Shown: one piece after another, positions 16,605 to 24,608 of the stretch
Position numbering within the stretch: position 1 is the first letter of the stretch
Layout: every line of letters begins with the position of its first letter
Assembly: GCF_036867195.1 (NCBI RefSeq)
Contig: NZ_JBAJII010000003.1
Location: 61,548 to 125,547, forward strand
DNA from: Arthrobacter sp. Soc17.1.1.1
GTDB taxonomy: Bacteria; Actinomycetota; Actinomycetes; Actinomycetales; Micrococcaceae
Reading direction: 5' to 3'
Length of the DNA: 64,000 bases
Notes under the pieces: generated by a model
What the model saw: the letters and a program-made list of their open reading frames with translations, nothing else
Told to the model about the DNA's origin: nothing
Database searches by the model: none
Program-made: the position numbers and the translations under genes

Positions 16605-17012
16605 TTATCTCAGTAGCCGGCCTATTGCCTTGGTTGCTTCCTGGATTTTTGCGTCGACGGCACCTGTGCTCGTGGAATCAGCTGTGTCGTTTGGGCGTGC
16701 GGTTTCATGGGCAGCATCTGCGACGCAGTGGGCGAGATGACTTTCCAGGAGCCCGAGGCTGAGGGCGTGCATAGCGCTGTTCACGGCGGCAACCTGCGTG
16801 AGGATATCGATGCAGTATTGGTCCTCATCAACCATGCGGGCTATTCCGCGGACCTGACCTTCGATGCGCTTGAGTCGGCGCAAATAGGCGCTTCTATCGG
16901 TCGCGTATCCGTGCTGATGGGGTGCTGCCTCATCGGGCGGGTCCGTCTGGTGGGCTGGTTGTGCTGCGGTAGTAGTGCTGACGCTGACTTCCGGTGCGAT
17001 GTGGGTGGTCAT
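16605..17012 (-). CDS. csoR: CsoR-type copper-sensing repressor (orphan)
   Basis: 135 aa from ATG 17012 (AGGGGAACG upstream; an upstream Met at 17030 is possible). After a 40-residue His/Pro/Thr-rich extension comes the CsoR core. Cu(I) ligands are present: Cys67, His92 and Cys96, with the exact C-x24-H-x3-C spacing. This contrasts with the histidine-less paralogue at 3197, so this one should sense copper. No copper ATPase or chaperone adjoins it; the copC operon is 12 kb away. Confidence 0.9.
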   Translation of the reverse strand: MTTHIAPEVSVSTTTAAQPAHQTDPPDEAAPHQHGYATDRSAYLRRLKRIEGQVRGIARMVDEDQYCIDILTQVAAVNSAMHALSLGLLESHLAHCVADAAHETARPNDTADSTSTGAVDAKIQEATKAIGRLLR

Positions 17013-17233
17013 GGTCGTTCCCCTCATCATCGTCGGCGCATTACTGCCCGGTGTAGGTTGCCGTCGATGCGGTCCTGGGTCATGTGAAATGCATGGCCCT
17101 CACCAGTATCCGCCAGCGATAGCGGGCGGTTGAACGAATAACAGGGCTAGAAGTTCCACGAGCGCCCAGTATCGAGTAATTCGTCCGCGTGTCGTGGCAA
17201 CACGCTCAGTCTCGTTACGCGAACGTGACATCA

Positions 17234-17252
17234 AATACCATCCTGGGGTATT
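17234..17252. promoter_or_regulatory. Possible CsoR operator
   Basis: AATACC...GGTATT with a 7-nt centre (19 bp) resembles a weak CsoR operator. It lies 222 bp upstream of csoR and 80 bp before the riboswitch. It may belong to csoR or to a lost neighbour. Confidence 0.4.
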
Positions 17253-17334
17253 CTCCTCAGGTGATCCCGGCACCCGTCGAGATCGCTCTCCCGCGCAGAA
17301 TGCCGAGCCCTGCCGCTGCTCCCGGGATCCGTTC

Positions 17335-17527
17335 GTACAATCCATATGGCAGGGACGGGGGAACCACGTTTCCACCGGGTCACCGCACGTTCGTGTGTTG
17401 ACCCTCGGGGTTAAGTCGATCTATCAGCTCATTCCTGCACGGCGTCGCTGCGTGCTGCCATAGGACTGGATTGAGGACGGCCGGGTGACTCCCATCCGAA
17501 CCCGACAGCTCACCCCGCAGGCATGGG
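17335..17527 (+). ncRNA. c-di-AMP riboswitch (ydaO/yuaA class)
   Basis: The leader of the LysM gene carries hallmark segments of this class: GACGGGGGAACCA near 17353, GGGGTTAAGTCG near 17408, and the 3' block CCGAACCCGACAGCTCACCCC near 17496 followed by GCAGGC. In actinobacteria this riboswitch commonly controls cell-wall hydrolases and resuscitation factors. High c-di-AMP is expected to switch expression off. Boundaries are approximate. An inverted repeat GATCCCGG/CCGGGATC at 17263 and 17322 lies just upstream. Confidence 0.82.
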
Positions 17528-17540
17528 AGAGGCAATCACC

Positions 17541-18419
17541 ATGTCACGTCCGTCCATTTCTGCGCGCCACCGCGCTGTCGTCACCCACTCCATCGCCCTC
17601 GAGGGCCTGTCGTATTCCGCGAAGACCGGCGCTGTAGCGCTGGGCAAGCCGGCCATCATCGCAGCTGCTACCGGCGGCCTCGTCTTCGCTGTTGGAGCCC
17701 CTGCGGCCCAGGCCGGCACCTACACGCAGGACACCTCCAGCACCCTCACAGCGCAGGCCCCCGCCGCAGCTGCTGCAGGCGTCTACACGGTTGCCTCCGG
17801 TGACACCATGGGTGCCATCGCCGCCAAGCACGGCGTGAACCTCGATGCGCTGCTGGCAAGCAACGGCCTGTCCTACGCATCGGTTATCTACCCGGGCCAG
17901 CAGATCCAGCTTTCCGGCGGTGCCGCTGCCAGTGTCTCTGTCAGTGCAGCCGCGGTTCCCGCTGCCGCCCCCACCGGCCAGGTCTTCTACAGCGCCCCTG
18001 CCGCAGCACCCGCTCCCACGGCAGCCCAGCCCACGTACTCCCTGACCTCGGCCACTGTCGCCCCGATCGCCCCGGTGGCTCCCGCAGCCCCGAGTGTTCC
18101 CGCCAGCGGCGTCGGTGCGGCGATCGTGGCATCGGCCTACTCCCAGATCGGGTCCATCCAGGACTGCACTGTTCTTGCTGAGCGGGCACTGCGCTCGATC
18201 GGCAAGAACGTCGGAGACCTCGGCCCCATGCAGTTCCTGCAGTACGGAACTGTCGTCGCCACCCCGGCCCCCGGTGACCTCGTGGTCCGTCCGGGGCACG
18301 TCGCAATCTACGTCGGTGGCGGCAAGGTCATCAGCAGCGGCATGAATGGTGCGAACCTCACCATGGAGCACCCCCTGTCCGACCTCGCCGGATCGACCTT
18401 CGTGCGCGTCGCAGGCTAA
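17541..18419 (+). CDS. Secreted LysM and NlpC/P60-like cell-wall protein
   Basis: 292 aa from ATG 17541 (GGGAGAGG upstream). The start region holds a signal-peptide-like stretch ending at AAQAG near residue 62. One LysM domain (VYTVASGDTMGAIAAKHGVN, about 85-130) binds peptidoglycan. An Ala/Pro linker leads to an NlpC/P60-type domain with putative catalytic Cys in IQDCTVLAE and His in VVRPGHVAIYVGGG. It is likely a peptidoglycan endopeptidase at the cell surface. Expression is under the c-di-AMP riboswitch directly upstream. Confidence 0.88.
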   Translation: MSRPSISARHRAVVTHSIALEGLSYSAKTGAVALGKPAIIAAATGGLVFAVGAPAAQAGTYTQDTSSTLTAQAPAAAAAGVYTVASGDTMGAIAAKHGVNLDALLASNGLSYASVIYPGQQIQLSGGAAASVSVSAAAVPAAAPTGQVFYSAPAAAPAPTAAQPTYSLTSATVAPIAPVAPAAPSVPASGVGAAIVASAYSQIGSIQDCTVLAERALRSIGKNVGDLGPMQFLQYGTVVATPAPGDLVVRPGHVAIYVGGGKVISSGMNGANLTMEHPLSDLAGSTFVRVAG

Positions 18420-18456
18420 CTTCACCCTCTGGTGAAGTGGTCGCCCTCAAGCTGAG

Positions 18457-18497
18457 ATAGCGGTGAGCGCCCTGGACGGGGGCACTCACCGCTATTT
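18457..18497 (+). terminator. Rho-independent terminator
   Basis: ATAGCGGTGAG (18457-18467) pairs with 18485-18495, with further pairing inside the loop and TTT after it. It ends the LysM gene. Confidence 0.8.
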
Positions 18498-18707
18498 CAT
18501 TGTCTGCTTGTCTCTTAGTGCGCTTCAGTCGCTACCTGTGTGGATGCCACTCCGGGCTGAAGGTCCGGCACGGATTGCTAGCACTGTTCGTTAGGTGTCT
18601 GCTTCCATTTTTGGGACTGCGGAGGGTGCGGAGTGCCGGTACCCGATCCGTGGGGATGAATGAGCTAGACGTTGGCGAGACCGTGAAGTTGGGATGGTTG
18701 TACATCA

Positions 18708-19685
18708 GTGAGTGATCCGTGGGTGAGTGGACCGGTGTGGATACCGGAGGCCCCGCCGTCGTGGGCAACCTACCTGGCGCCGACCCTGCAACCGATCCCG
18801 CTGATCCCCGGAATCGCTTTGGTCCTGGGTGTGCTGTATCTGGCTGGCGCGATCCGCCTGTGGTCGATGGGTCGTTCCTGGCCGCTGTGGCGGACGGCGA
18901 TCTTCTTGGCGGGCTGCACCATCATCATGATCACCATGGGTGCCGGAGTCGAAGGCTACGGTCTGCGCATGTTCTCCGTCTTCATGTTCCAGCAGCTGAC
19001 GCTCATGATGGCCGTCCCCCCGCTTCTGGTCCTGGGTCGGCCCGGCACCTTGTTGCTGCGCGCCACCCCTCACCATGGCGTTGGGCGCCCGATCCTCCGG
19101 CTCGCTCACGCGGGACTGCGCTCGAGATCCGCTCGGATCGCCCTTCATCCGGCATTCATGATCCCGGTGTTCCTTGTCAGCTTCTATGGGGTCTACCTCA
19201 GCGGTATTGCCGACGCGATGCTGCCGTCCTGGTACGGGCACATCACCCTTGAACTGCTGTTTCTGATCTCCGGGGTGCTCTTCACCGTCCCCGTGCTATC
19301 GACGGACCCTCTACCGGTGAAACAATCCCACTTCGGCCGGTTCCTCGACATCTTCGCCGAAATGCCCCTCCACGCGTTCTTCGGCGTCGTCCTGATGATG
19401 GCGACCACCCCTGTCGTCGATTTCTTCGGCACCCTGCCCGCAGGGTGGGACGTGGACCCGCTCACCGATCAGGGCATCGCCGGCGGCCTGGCCTGGTCCT
19501 ACGGGGAACTTCCCTCGGTGCTGATGCTCCTGATCATCATGGTGCGCTGGCAACGCGACGACACCGTGACCTCACGGGCTATCGACCGCAAGCACAATCG
19601 GGAGGGAACCCCGGAGCTCGACGCGTACAACGCCTACCTCGAGCAGCTCAGACAACGCTCCGAACACCACGATCGCCGGCGATAG
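18708..19685 (+). CDS. CtaG-family cytochrome c oxidase assembly protein
   Basis: 325 aa, GTG start. About seven membrane segments carry the caa3_CtaG family features (GYGLRMFSVFMFQQLTLMMAVPPLLVLGRP, AFMIPVFLVSFYGVY, LDIFAEMPLHAFFGVVLMM), with His in HITLEL and PLHAFF as possible copper ligands. Family members deliver copper to heme-copper oxidase or act in copper handling. SURF1, a second oxidase assembly factor, lies at 60519. No oxidase subunit genes are in the window. Confidence 0.9.
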   Translation: MSDPWVSGPVWIPEAPPSWATYLAPTLQPIPLIPGIALVLGVLYLAGAIRLWSMGRSWPLWRTAIFLAGCTIIMITMGAGVEGYGLRMFSVFMFQQLTLMMAVPPLLVLGRPGTLLLRATPHHGVGRPILRLAHAGLRSRSARIALHPAFMIPVFLVSFYGVYLSGIADAMLPSWYGHITLELLFLISGVLFTVPVLSTDPLPVKQSHFGRFLDIFAEMPLHAFFGVVLMMATTPVVDFFGTLPAGWDVDPLTDQGIAGGLAWSYGELPSVLMLLIIMVRWQRDDTVTSRAIDRKHNREGTPELDAYNAYLEQLRQRSEHHDRRR

Positions 19686-19801
19686 GAACCCCTTGACCCG
19701 CGAGCAGTACGACTGACGCAGCATCCCTCATCATTTGGCCCCTGGAGCTCTTGTGCCTCGGATTTAGGACGTTGGTGCTCGAAGGGAAGGCCTGCGGATC
19801 G

Positions 19802-20680
19802 CTAGCTTGCGACGAGTCGAACCGCCTCGCGGAAGTCATCTAGTGACGTCAAAGCATTGTGGTTCTGGTCATCGAGAAGGATCAGCGCGGGGGCTCGGGT
19901 CACGCCGACACCAGCAGCTTCGATCCGGTCGGCCTCGATGAGTGACTGCACCTCGGGGCTTCGCATGTCGGCTTCGAATCGTGCGCTGTCGAGACCTAGC
20001 TCACGGGCCACGCCCAGATAGGTGTCCACGGTGGCAGGGGTGTACAGGCGGGGAAGTTCCTGGGCGTCCGGGCTCAGCGTGATTGCTTCCAGGAAGGGAA
20101 GGAAGCAACCCTGACGCTCGGCGGCTTCCAGGGCCGTGGCACCCAGATGCGCCTGTTCATTTGAGGGCAGGTGACGCGCGACGAAAGTGACGCGTCGGGA
20201 GTAGTCCGCCCGGAGGTTGGAGAGGAACTCCTGGATGGAGATGGTGCCAGGCGCGTACAGGTCGATGAATTGCACCAGAACAGCCCGCTCGTGGGAGGCG
20301 CGCGAGACCAAGCGGTCGCTCGCGACGATCGCGCCCCGCAAGGCATTTTGTTGTGTCGCTCGTTCGGTCGAGCTCGAAGCGGACGTTGGCCGAGGGCCGG
20401 GGGAGTGCCTGGCGGTCGCGGGCGACGGTTCAGGGTCCCGGTCCAAGTCGTCGCGATCGTTCGACAGGTACCCCTTGACGCCAATGAAAAAGGCAATGGA
20501 ACCCAGCACCACGATGATGGCCAGAGGGATCATTGCTGCAAACCAGGGGTTCATGAAAAAGGTGCCGATCCTGTCACATCCCACGACCGCGAACAGGTGA
20601 GCCTGTTCAGGTACGCCAGACGAGCCGTATATCGGAGCGTTCAGCTCCGAGATGGTGCCACCATGACCCATCGAATACAT
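19802..20680 (-). CDS. Membrane-anchored DsbA-like protein lacking CxxC
   Basis: 292 aa from 20680; ATG 20554 (MNPWFAAM) directly before the membrane helix is an equally good start (250 aa), and neither has a strong ribosome site. One membrane segment (MIPLAIIVVLGSIAFFIGV) is followed by a Ser/Pro linker and a DsbA/thioredoxin-like domain. The domain keeps the surrounding pattern (VLVQFIDLYAPGTISIQEF, RVTFVARHLP, GVTRAPALILLDD). Where CxxC should be it has APGT, so it cannot be a classical oxidoreductase. It faces CtaG convergently. Confidence 0.72.
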   Translation of the reverse strand: MYSMGHGGTISELNAPIYGSSGVPEQAHLFAVVGCDRIGTFFMNPWFAAMIPLAIIVVLGSIAFFIGVKGYLSNDRDDLDRDPEPSPATARHSPGPRPTSASSSTERATQQNALRGAIVASDRLVSRASHERAVLVQFIDLYAPGTISIQEFLSNLRADYSRRVTFVARHLPSNEQAHLGATALEAAERQGCFLPFLEAITLSPDAQELPRLYTPATVDTYLGVARELGLDSARFEADMRSPEVQSLIEADRIEAAGVGVTRAPALILLDDQNHNALTSLDDFREAVRLVAS

Positions 20681-20877
20681 CTTACCGTGAACTATTTCGC
20701 AGAGCTTTCCCCACAGGACAGCACATCAATCCGCACCGAGCCTCAACCATCACTTACCGGCCAGCAGGTAGGGCAGGTGTAAAAGGCGGGTGCCTGTGCA
20801 TGTGAGGCGCGGTGGGACAGGCCGCACGGAAGGGGCGGTGAGAGACGTTCGGGTTTCACCGTCTGGCCCTGGTGTAA

Positions 20878-21567
20878 TCAGACGCGTTTGGCGTAGACGA
20901 CATAGTTGTCGTCGAAGAGTCCGGTGTCGGGGTCGTAGCCGTCGCAGGTGATCAGGCGAAGCTCTGAGCCCGCGGTGTTCCCGTACACGGTCAGGGTGGG
21001 GAAGTTGTCCTTGGGATATTGCTCGCCGCGTTCGACGGCGAAGCTCGCCGTCGTACCGTCTTCGCGGGTGATGTCGATGATGTCGCCGGCCTTGAGCGTG
21101 CGGAGGTTCGCGAAGACGCCGGGGCCGCCGTCGGTGGCGTTGACATGCCCGAGCAGGACCGCTGGCCCTTGCTCGCCGGGGGTGGGGGACTGGTTGTACC
21201 AGCTGGCGGGGGCGCCAGGTCCGTCCGGTGGTACCTCGAGGGAACCGTTCTCTCGCAGCCCCAACGCGAGGAGGTCCGATCCGGCGCCGATGGCCGGAAT
21301 GCTGAAGGAGACGGGAGCCGATTCCGGCAAAACATCCGGGGCGGCCGCGGTAGCAGGTGCCGGGGTCGCGGGTGTACTGGGCGCCGACGCCGGGCTCGAG
21401 GCGGAGGCATCCGCGGTGGGGGTGGCAGTGCTGCTGGGTGAGGTGCTGGGTGGTGTGCTGGTCTCTGCCTGCGGGGTGGCTGGCGCACCACATCCGGTGA
21501 GGAGAACAGCAGCGACCGCCGTCGAAACCAGAAGGTTTCGACGGCGGCCGCTGGGTGAACTAATCAT
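20878..21567 (-). CDS. Class F sortase
   Basis: 229 aa. An N-terminal lipobox-like LLTGCGAP at about residue 25 suggests a lipoprotein anchor, followed by a 50-residue Ser/Thr/Pro linker. The sortase domain has catalytic His in VLLGHVNATDGG, Cys in LRLITCDGYDPDTG and a C-terminal stretch FDDNYVVYAKRV. Class F sortases are abundant in actinobacteria but poorly understood. The gene follows the CHRD protein gene by 43 bp; that protein carries a sorting-signal-like C-terminus, so enzyme and substrate are likely a pair. Confidence 0.88.
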   Translation of the reverse strand: MISSPSGRRRNLLVSTAVAAVLLTGCGAPATPQAETSTPPSTSPSSTATPTADASASSPASAPSTPATPAPATAAAPDVLPESAPVSFSIPAIGAGSDLLALGLRENGSLEVPPDGPGAPASWYNQSPTPGEQGPAVLLGHVNATDGGPGVFANLRTLKAGDIIDITREDGTTASFAVERGEQYPKDNFPTLTVYGNTAGSELRLITCDGYDPDTGLFDDNYVVYAKRV

Positions 21568-21610
21568 GGTCTGAAAGGTATCCGATCAGTTCAGTGGTGC
21601 TGTGGTCAGG

Positions 21611-22387
21611 CTAGTTGGAGCCGCGACGACGGACAACGAACGTTCCGCCTGCTGCTGCTGCGAGGACCAGGCCGCCGGCGAGGGCGTACATGCCGACGCT
21701 GCTGTCGGTGTCCTGCGCGACACCGGTGTCGGCGCCACCGTTGGGCATGGCGCCCATCTGGGAAGCGGCGAGGTTTCCACACAGGGCCGGGGAGGTGGCG
21801 CCGAGGGGAAGCTTGGGGTCGAGGTCACTGGGGGAGTTGAACACTTCCTCGGAGACGCCGGCCGTTGCGGGATCCAGGCCGTGGACGACGACGACGGCGG
21901 TGCCGGCGTCCAATGCGTCCTGGGTTCCCTGGTTGATCTCGAAGGAACGCGAGATGGTGTAGCTGCCACCCTGGCCGCCGAGGGCGAGGTTCAGGCCCTC
22001 TTCGGGTCCGGTGGCACCGCTGGTGGTCAGCGTCGACTGGATTCCACCGTACTTGCCGGCACCTTCGGTGACGCTGACGATGCCGTCGCCGTTGGCGTCA
22101 TCGGCGCTGGTCGGGCAGGTTCCCATGGCCAGGCCGTGGATGTGCTGGACGTGCGGGTAGGGGCCGTCCATGAAGGTCTCGGCGAGGCCGTTGACCTGAA
22201 GGTTGACGGTCGCGGTGGTGCCCTGGACGTCAACGGTGACGGTGCCGGTGCCGGTGGTGCCGTTGAGCTGGCCCAGCGTGGACGAGTAGGAGCCGGCTGC
22301 GTGGTCAGCCATAGCGGGGGCTCCGGCCATGGCGACGACGCCAAGAGCCAGGGTCGGAACTGCGAGAAGTCGCATCTTCTTGTTCAT
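21611..22387 (-). CDS. CHRD-domain surface protein with sorting signal
   Basis: 258 aa from ATG 22387 (AAGGA 9 bp upstream; an ATG at 22396 sits on that site). A signal peptide ends at AMADHA near residue 28. A CHRD-like domain follows (YSSTLGQLNGTTGTGTVTV, VQHIHGLAM, VVVVHGLDP). The C-terminus is a cell-wall sorting pattern: MPNGGADTG, polar spacer, hydrophobic helix, then RRRGSN. It is likely exported and processed by the adjacent class F sortase. Biological role unknown. Confidence 0.85.
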   Translation of the reverse strand: MNKKMRLLAVPTLALGVVAMAGAPAMADHAAGSYSSTLGQLNGTTGTGTVTVDVQGTTATVNLQVNGLAETFMDGPYPHVQHIHGLAMGTCPTSADDANGDGIVSVTEGAGKYGGIQSTLTTSGATGPEEGLNLALGGQGGSYTISRSFEINQGTQDALDAGTAVVVVHGLDPATAGVSEEVFNSPSDLDPKLPLGATSPALCGNLAASQMGAMPNGGADTGVAQDTDSSVGMYALAGGLVLAAAAGGTFVVRRRGSN

Positions 22388-22572
22388 GGGGAACATCCTT
22401 CACTGTGCGGTGAGTCCGCGACCGTGGCGGGCGCGTCTGTATGTGATTCGGCACACTCGCCGTTACGGATGGGAAAGATGCGTCTGTTCTTTTTCACCTC
22501 GGTTTTTCGGATCACTTCTGCGCACGGACGCTCCGCCGGTGAACCTGACCAGCCCTGGTCGGGCCGGGCTGG

Positions 22573-23193
22573 TCAGGGGTGGTCAGGGTGTCTGGCGGCT
22601 GTCGGTGCGGTGAGCTTCTTGCGCAGGACGATGCGGGCGTCCCTGATCCGGGTTTTGACCGTGGCCAGTGGTACGGACTGCCGGGCAGCGACCAGTTCGT
22701 AGGTCAGCCCGTCGTAGAAGGCGAGGTAGAGTGCTTCGCGTTGTTTGGGTGCCAGGTGTTTAAGGAGCGCCCTGACACTGTCGTGTTCAACGGTGTCCAG
22801 CGCAGTTTCTGATGTCTGGTCGTACTCGCGGGTGAAGTTCCGGATGAAGTAGTCGGTGTCGTGTCGTGTGGTGCGTTCTTCGCTGTCCCGCCTATCCAAG
22901 GCGCGACGATGGGCCATGGTCACGATCCAGGTGTCGGGATGACCGCGCTCAGTGTCGTAGGTGTCGGCCTTGCGCCAGATCTCAAAGAGGACTTCCTGTG
23001 TGACTTCCAGTGCGATGTGGGGGTTGATGAGGACCTTGGCGCTTACCGCGAAGATCCTTGGCCCCATCAGAGTCAGCAGCATCTCGAAGGCCGCTTCATC
23101 CCGGGCCGCGACGCGCTCCATGAGCAGGCGCAGCCGGACTCGCAAAGGTGGTTGCCGTGCAACGGCATCGGCATCCTCAGTCAACTCGCCCAC
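22573..23193 (-). CDS. ECF sigma factor, SigK-like
   Basis: 206 aa. Region 2 (FEMLLTLMGPRIFAVSAKVL, IALEVTQEVLFEIWRKADTY, TWIVTMAHRRALDRRDSEER) and region 4 (LKHLAPKQREALYLAFYDGL, YELVAARQSVPLATVKTRIRD) are complete. The wording is that of the SigK/ECF19 group, normally paired with a membrane anti-sigma RskA. No such anti-sigma gene follows; instead the CHRD protein and sortase genes lie downstream in the same direction. It probably drives their expression, though no promoter can be assigned by eye. Confidence 0.9.
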   Translation of the reverse strand: MGELTEDADAVARQPPLRVRLRLLMERVAARDEAAFEMLLTLMGPRIFAVSAKVLINPHIALEVTQEVLFEIWRKADTYDTERGHPDTWIVTMAHRRALDRRDSEERTTRHDTDYFIRNFTREYDQTSETALDTVEHDSVRALLKHLAPKQREALYLAFYDGLTYELVAARQSVPLATVKTRIRDARIVLRKKLTAPTAARHPDHP

Positions 23194-23666
23194 GATCTCC
23201 CTTTTGTCGGACGCGCATCAGCCTAGGAGCATCCCAGCTGACCCGTGATCATTGAGATGGTCCAGGCCCAACCCCAAGCCCAGATCCGGTTCCAACTCTT
23301 CCACGGACCGGTCATGGGTTCCTCAGAGGAGGTAACGGATCATTTGGTACGGGCCATTAGGGAACATTCCGGTGGATCTTCCAGCCCACACACAGGTACA
23401 GGTCATAACGTCGATGCATCCTCATGTGCGAGGGATGGGGTCAGGTGCCTGACAGCTGACCCCAGACGGCGCCCGGGGTGGGACAGACTGTTCATGGTGT
23501 TCCACCCCGGCTCCGCCCCCTTCGATCAGGGCCGCAGGTAACCCTTCCACATCTTGGGTTCTGATCTGACGATCGAACCAAGCCTTCGAGGTGGGTGGTT
23601 CGAATCACATTGGTCAGGGTTCCGGGCCTCGCCGGGGACTTCCGCACCACCAGGGGCTGTTCTCGC
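23194..23666. other. Gene-free divergent interval with two hairpins
   Basis: No gene is seen between the sigma factor and the lipoprotein. Two inverted repeats stand out: GGGGTCAG/CTGACCCC (23437-23444 and 23456-23463) and CCGGGGTGG/CCACCCCGG (23473-23481 and 23502-23510). Neither has a T-run. The divergent promoters must lie here. Confidence 0.5.
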
Positions 23667-24434
23667 ATGAACACACCGCACCATCGAACGATCCGCCTCG
23701 CGACAGGCGCACTCCTCATCGCCGCCCTCGCAGGATGCGCGGTCACAGAGGAAAACCCTCTTAACGTCAACGCGGCAAATGCAAACAATCAGGGCGCTAC
23801 AGGTGAGCAGGAGGGCAGTTCTCCACTGCCCTCAAGCAGCGATACCGCAATACCGGACGGTTCAGCAGACGGTGGCGCGACCAGCGCCGCCGACGGTACG
23901 GAAAACGATGCGGCAACTTTCATCACCGAAAGCCTTGATGATGATCCCCTGAACATTCGTGCCGATGGCGCCACGCTGTGCGGCGTGCAGCCTCAGGACA
24001 GTTTCCTGCAGTACACGATCATGCTGTATAACCCGACACTTGAAACGTTCACCTTCGACAGCATTGACCTCGTCGACGCGCAGGGATTGCGACAAGTCGA
24101 TGCCAAGGTGGCACCCGCGAACCGGGAGGGCCACGGCAACCACGGCGCTTCGCCCGCACAAGCCTCCGAGCACGGAAATGCGACCCACAACGCCACTCCC
24201 ACCCCGTCGCCCTCCGCGTCGGAACCCAGCACGTTCTCGGTCACGCCGGTCCCAGCTGTTGGATACAGCTTCGAACCGGACCAGCACATCAACATCGTGG
24301 TATCCGTAGCGCTCAACGATGCCGCTACCCGTGGCACCGCCGATGACATCCTCGTCGGTTTCTCAACGGCGGGACGCCAGTTCTCGGTGCCCCATGACCT
24401 GAACATCACGATCGACAGGACCACCTGCTCCTGA
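23667..24434 (+). CDS. Putative secreted lipoprotein
   Basis: 255 aa from ATG 23667. A lipoprotein signal peptide (LATGALLIAALAGCAVTE) gives Cys23 as the acylation site. A polar Ser/Gly/Asn linker runs to about residue 70. The rest is beta-rich with no recognised domain, interrupted by a His/Asn/Pro/Ser insert near residues 155-190 (GHGNHGASPAQASEHGNATH), which could bind metal. It is divergent from the sigma/CHRD/sortase operon. Function unknown. Confidence 0.75.
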   Translation: MNTPHHRTIRLATGALLIAALAGCAVTEENPLNVNAANANNQGATGEQEGSSPLPSSSDTAIPDGSADGGATSAADGTENDAATFITESLDDDPLNIRADGATLCGVQPQDSFLQYTIMLYNPTLETFTFDSIDLVDAQGLRQVDAKVAPANREGHGNHGASPAQASEHGNATHNATPTPSPSASEPSTFSVTPVPAVGYSFEPDQHINIVVSVALNDAATRGTADDILVGFSTAGRQFSVPHDLNITIDRTTCS

Positions 24435-24575
24435 CAAAGGAATCCCTCTCTCGGGGACATGCTGCATCAGGGGACGATGGCTTTTCGCCTGGACTGACAA
24501 GACCCTTGTAGCTCAATGAAGGCAGGGATAACGAGTACCTGCGGGGGAAAGATTCCTCCCAGCACGCCACCTCTG

Positions 24576-24593
24576 TTTAGGTACGGCTAAAAA
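24576..24593. promoter_or_regulatory. DtxR/MntR-type operator before the Nramp gene
   Basis: TTTAGGTACGGCTAAAAA resembles the TTAGG..CCTAA boxes of DtxR-family repressors, with 5-bp symmetric arms TTTAG/CTAAA. It lies 16 bp upstream of the Nramp start, where binding would block transcription. A DtxR-type repressor gene is 1.6 kb downstream. Confidence 0.5.
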
Positions 24594-24608
24594 TGCTAGC
24601 GTCGGCTC

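Noticed and set aside
23590..23625. GGTTCGAATC, which looks like a tRNA T-loop
   Set aside because: The flanking bases do not form a T-stem and no acceptor, D or anticodon arm can be folded upstream.
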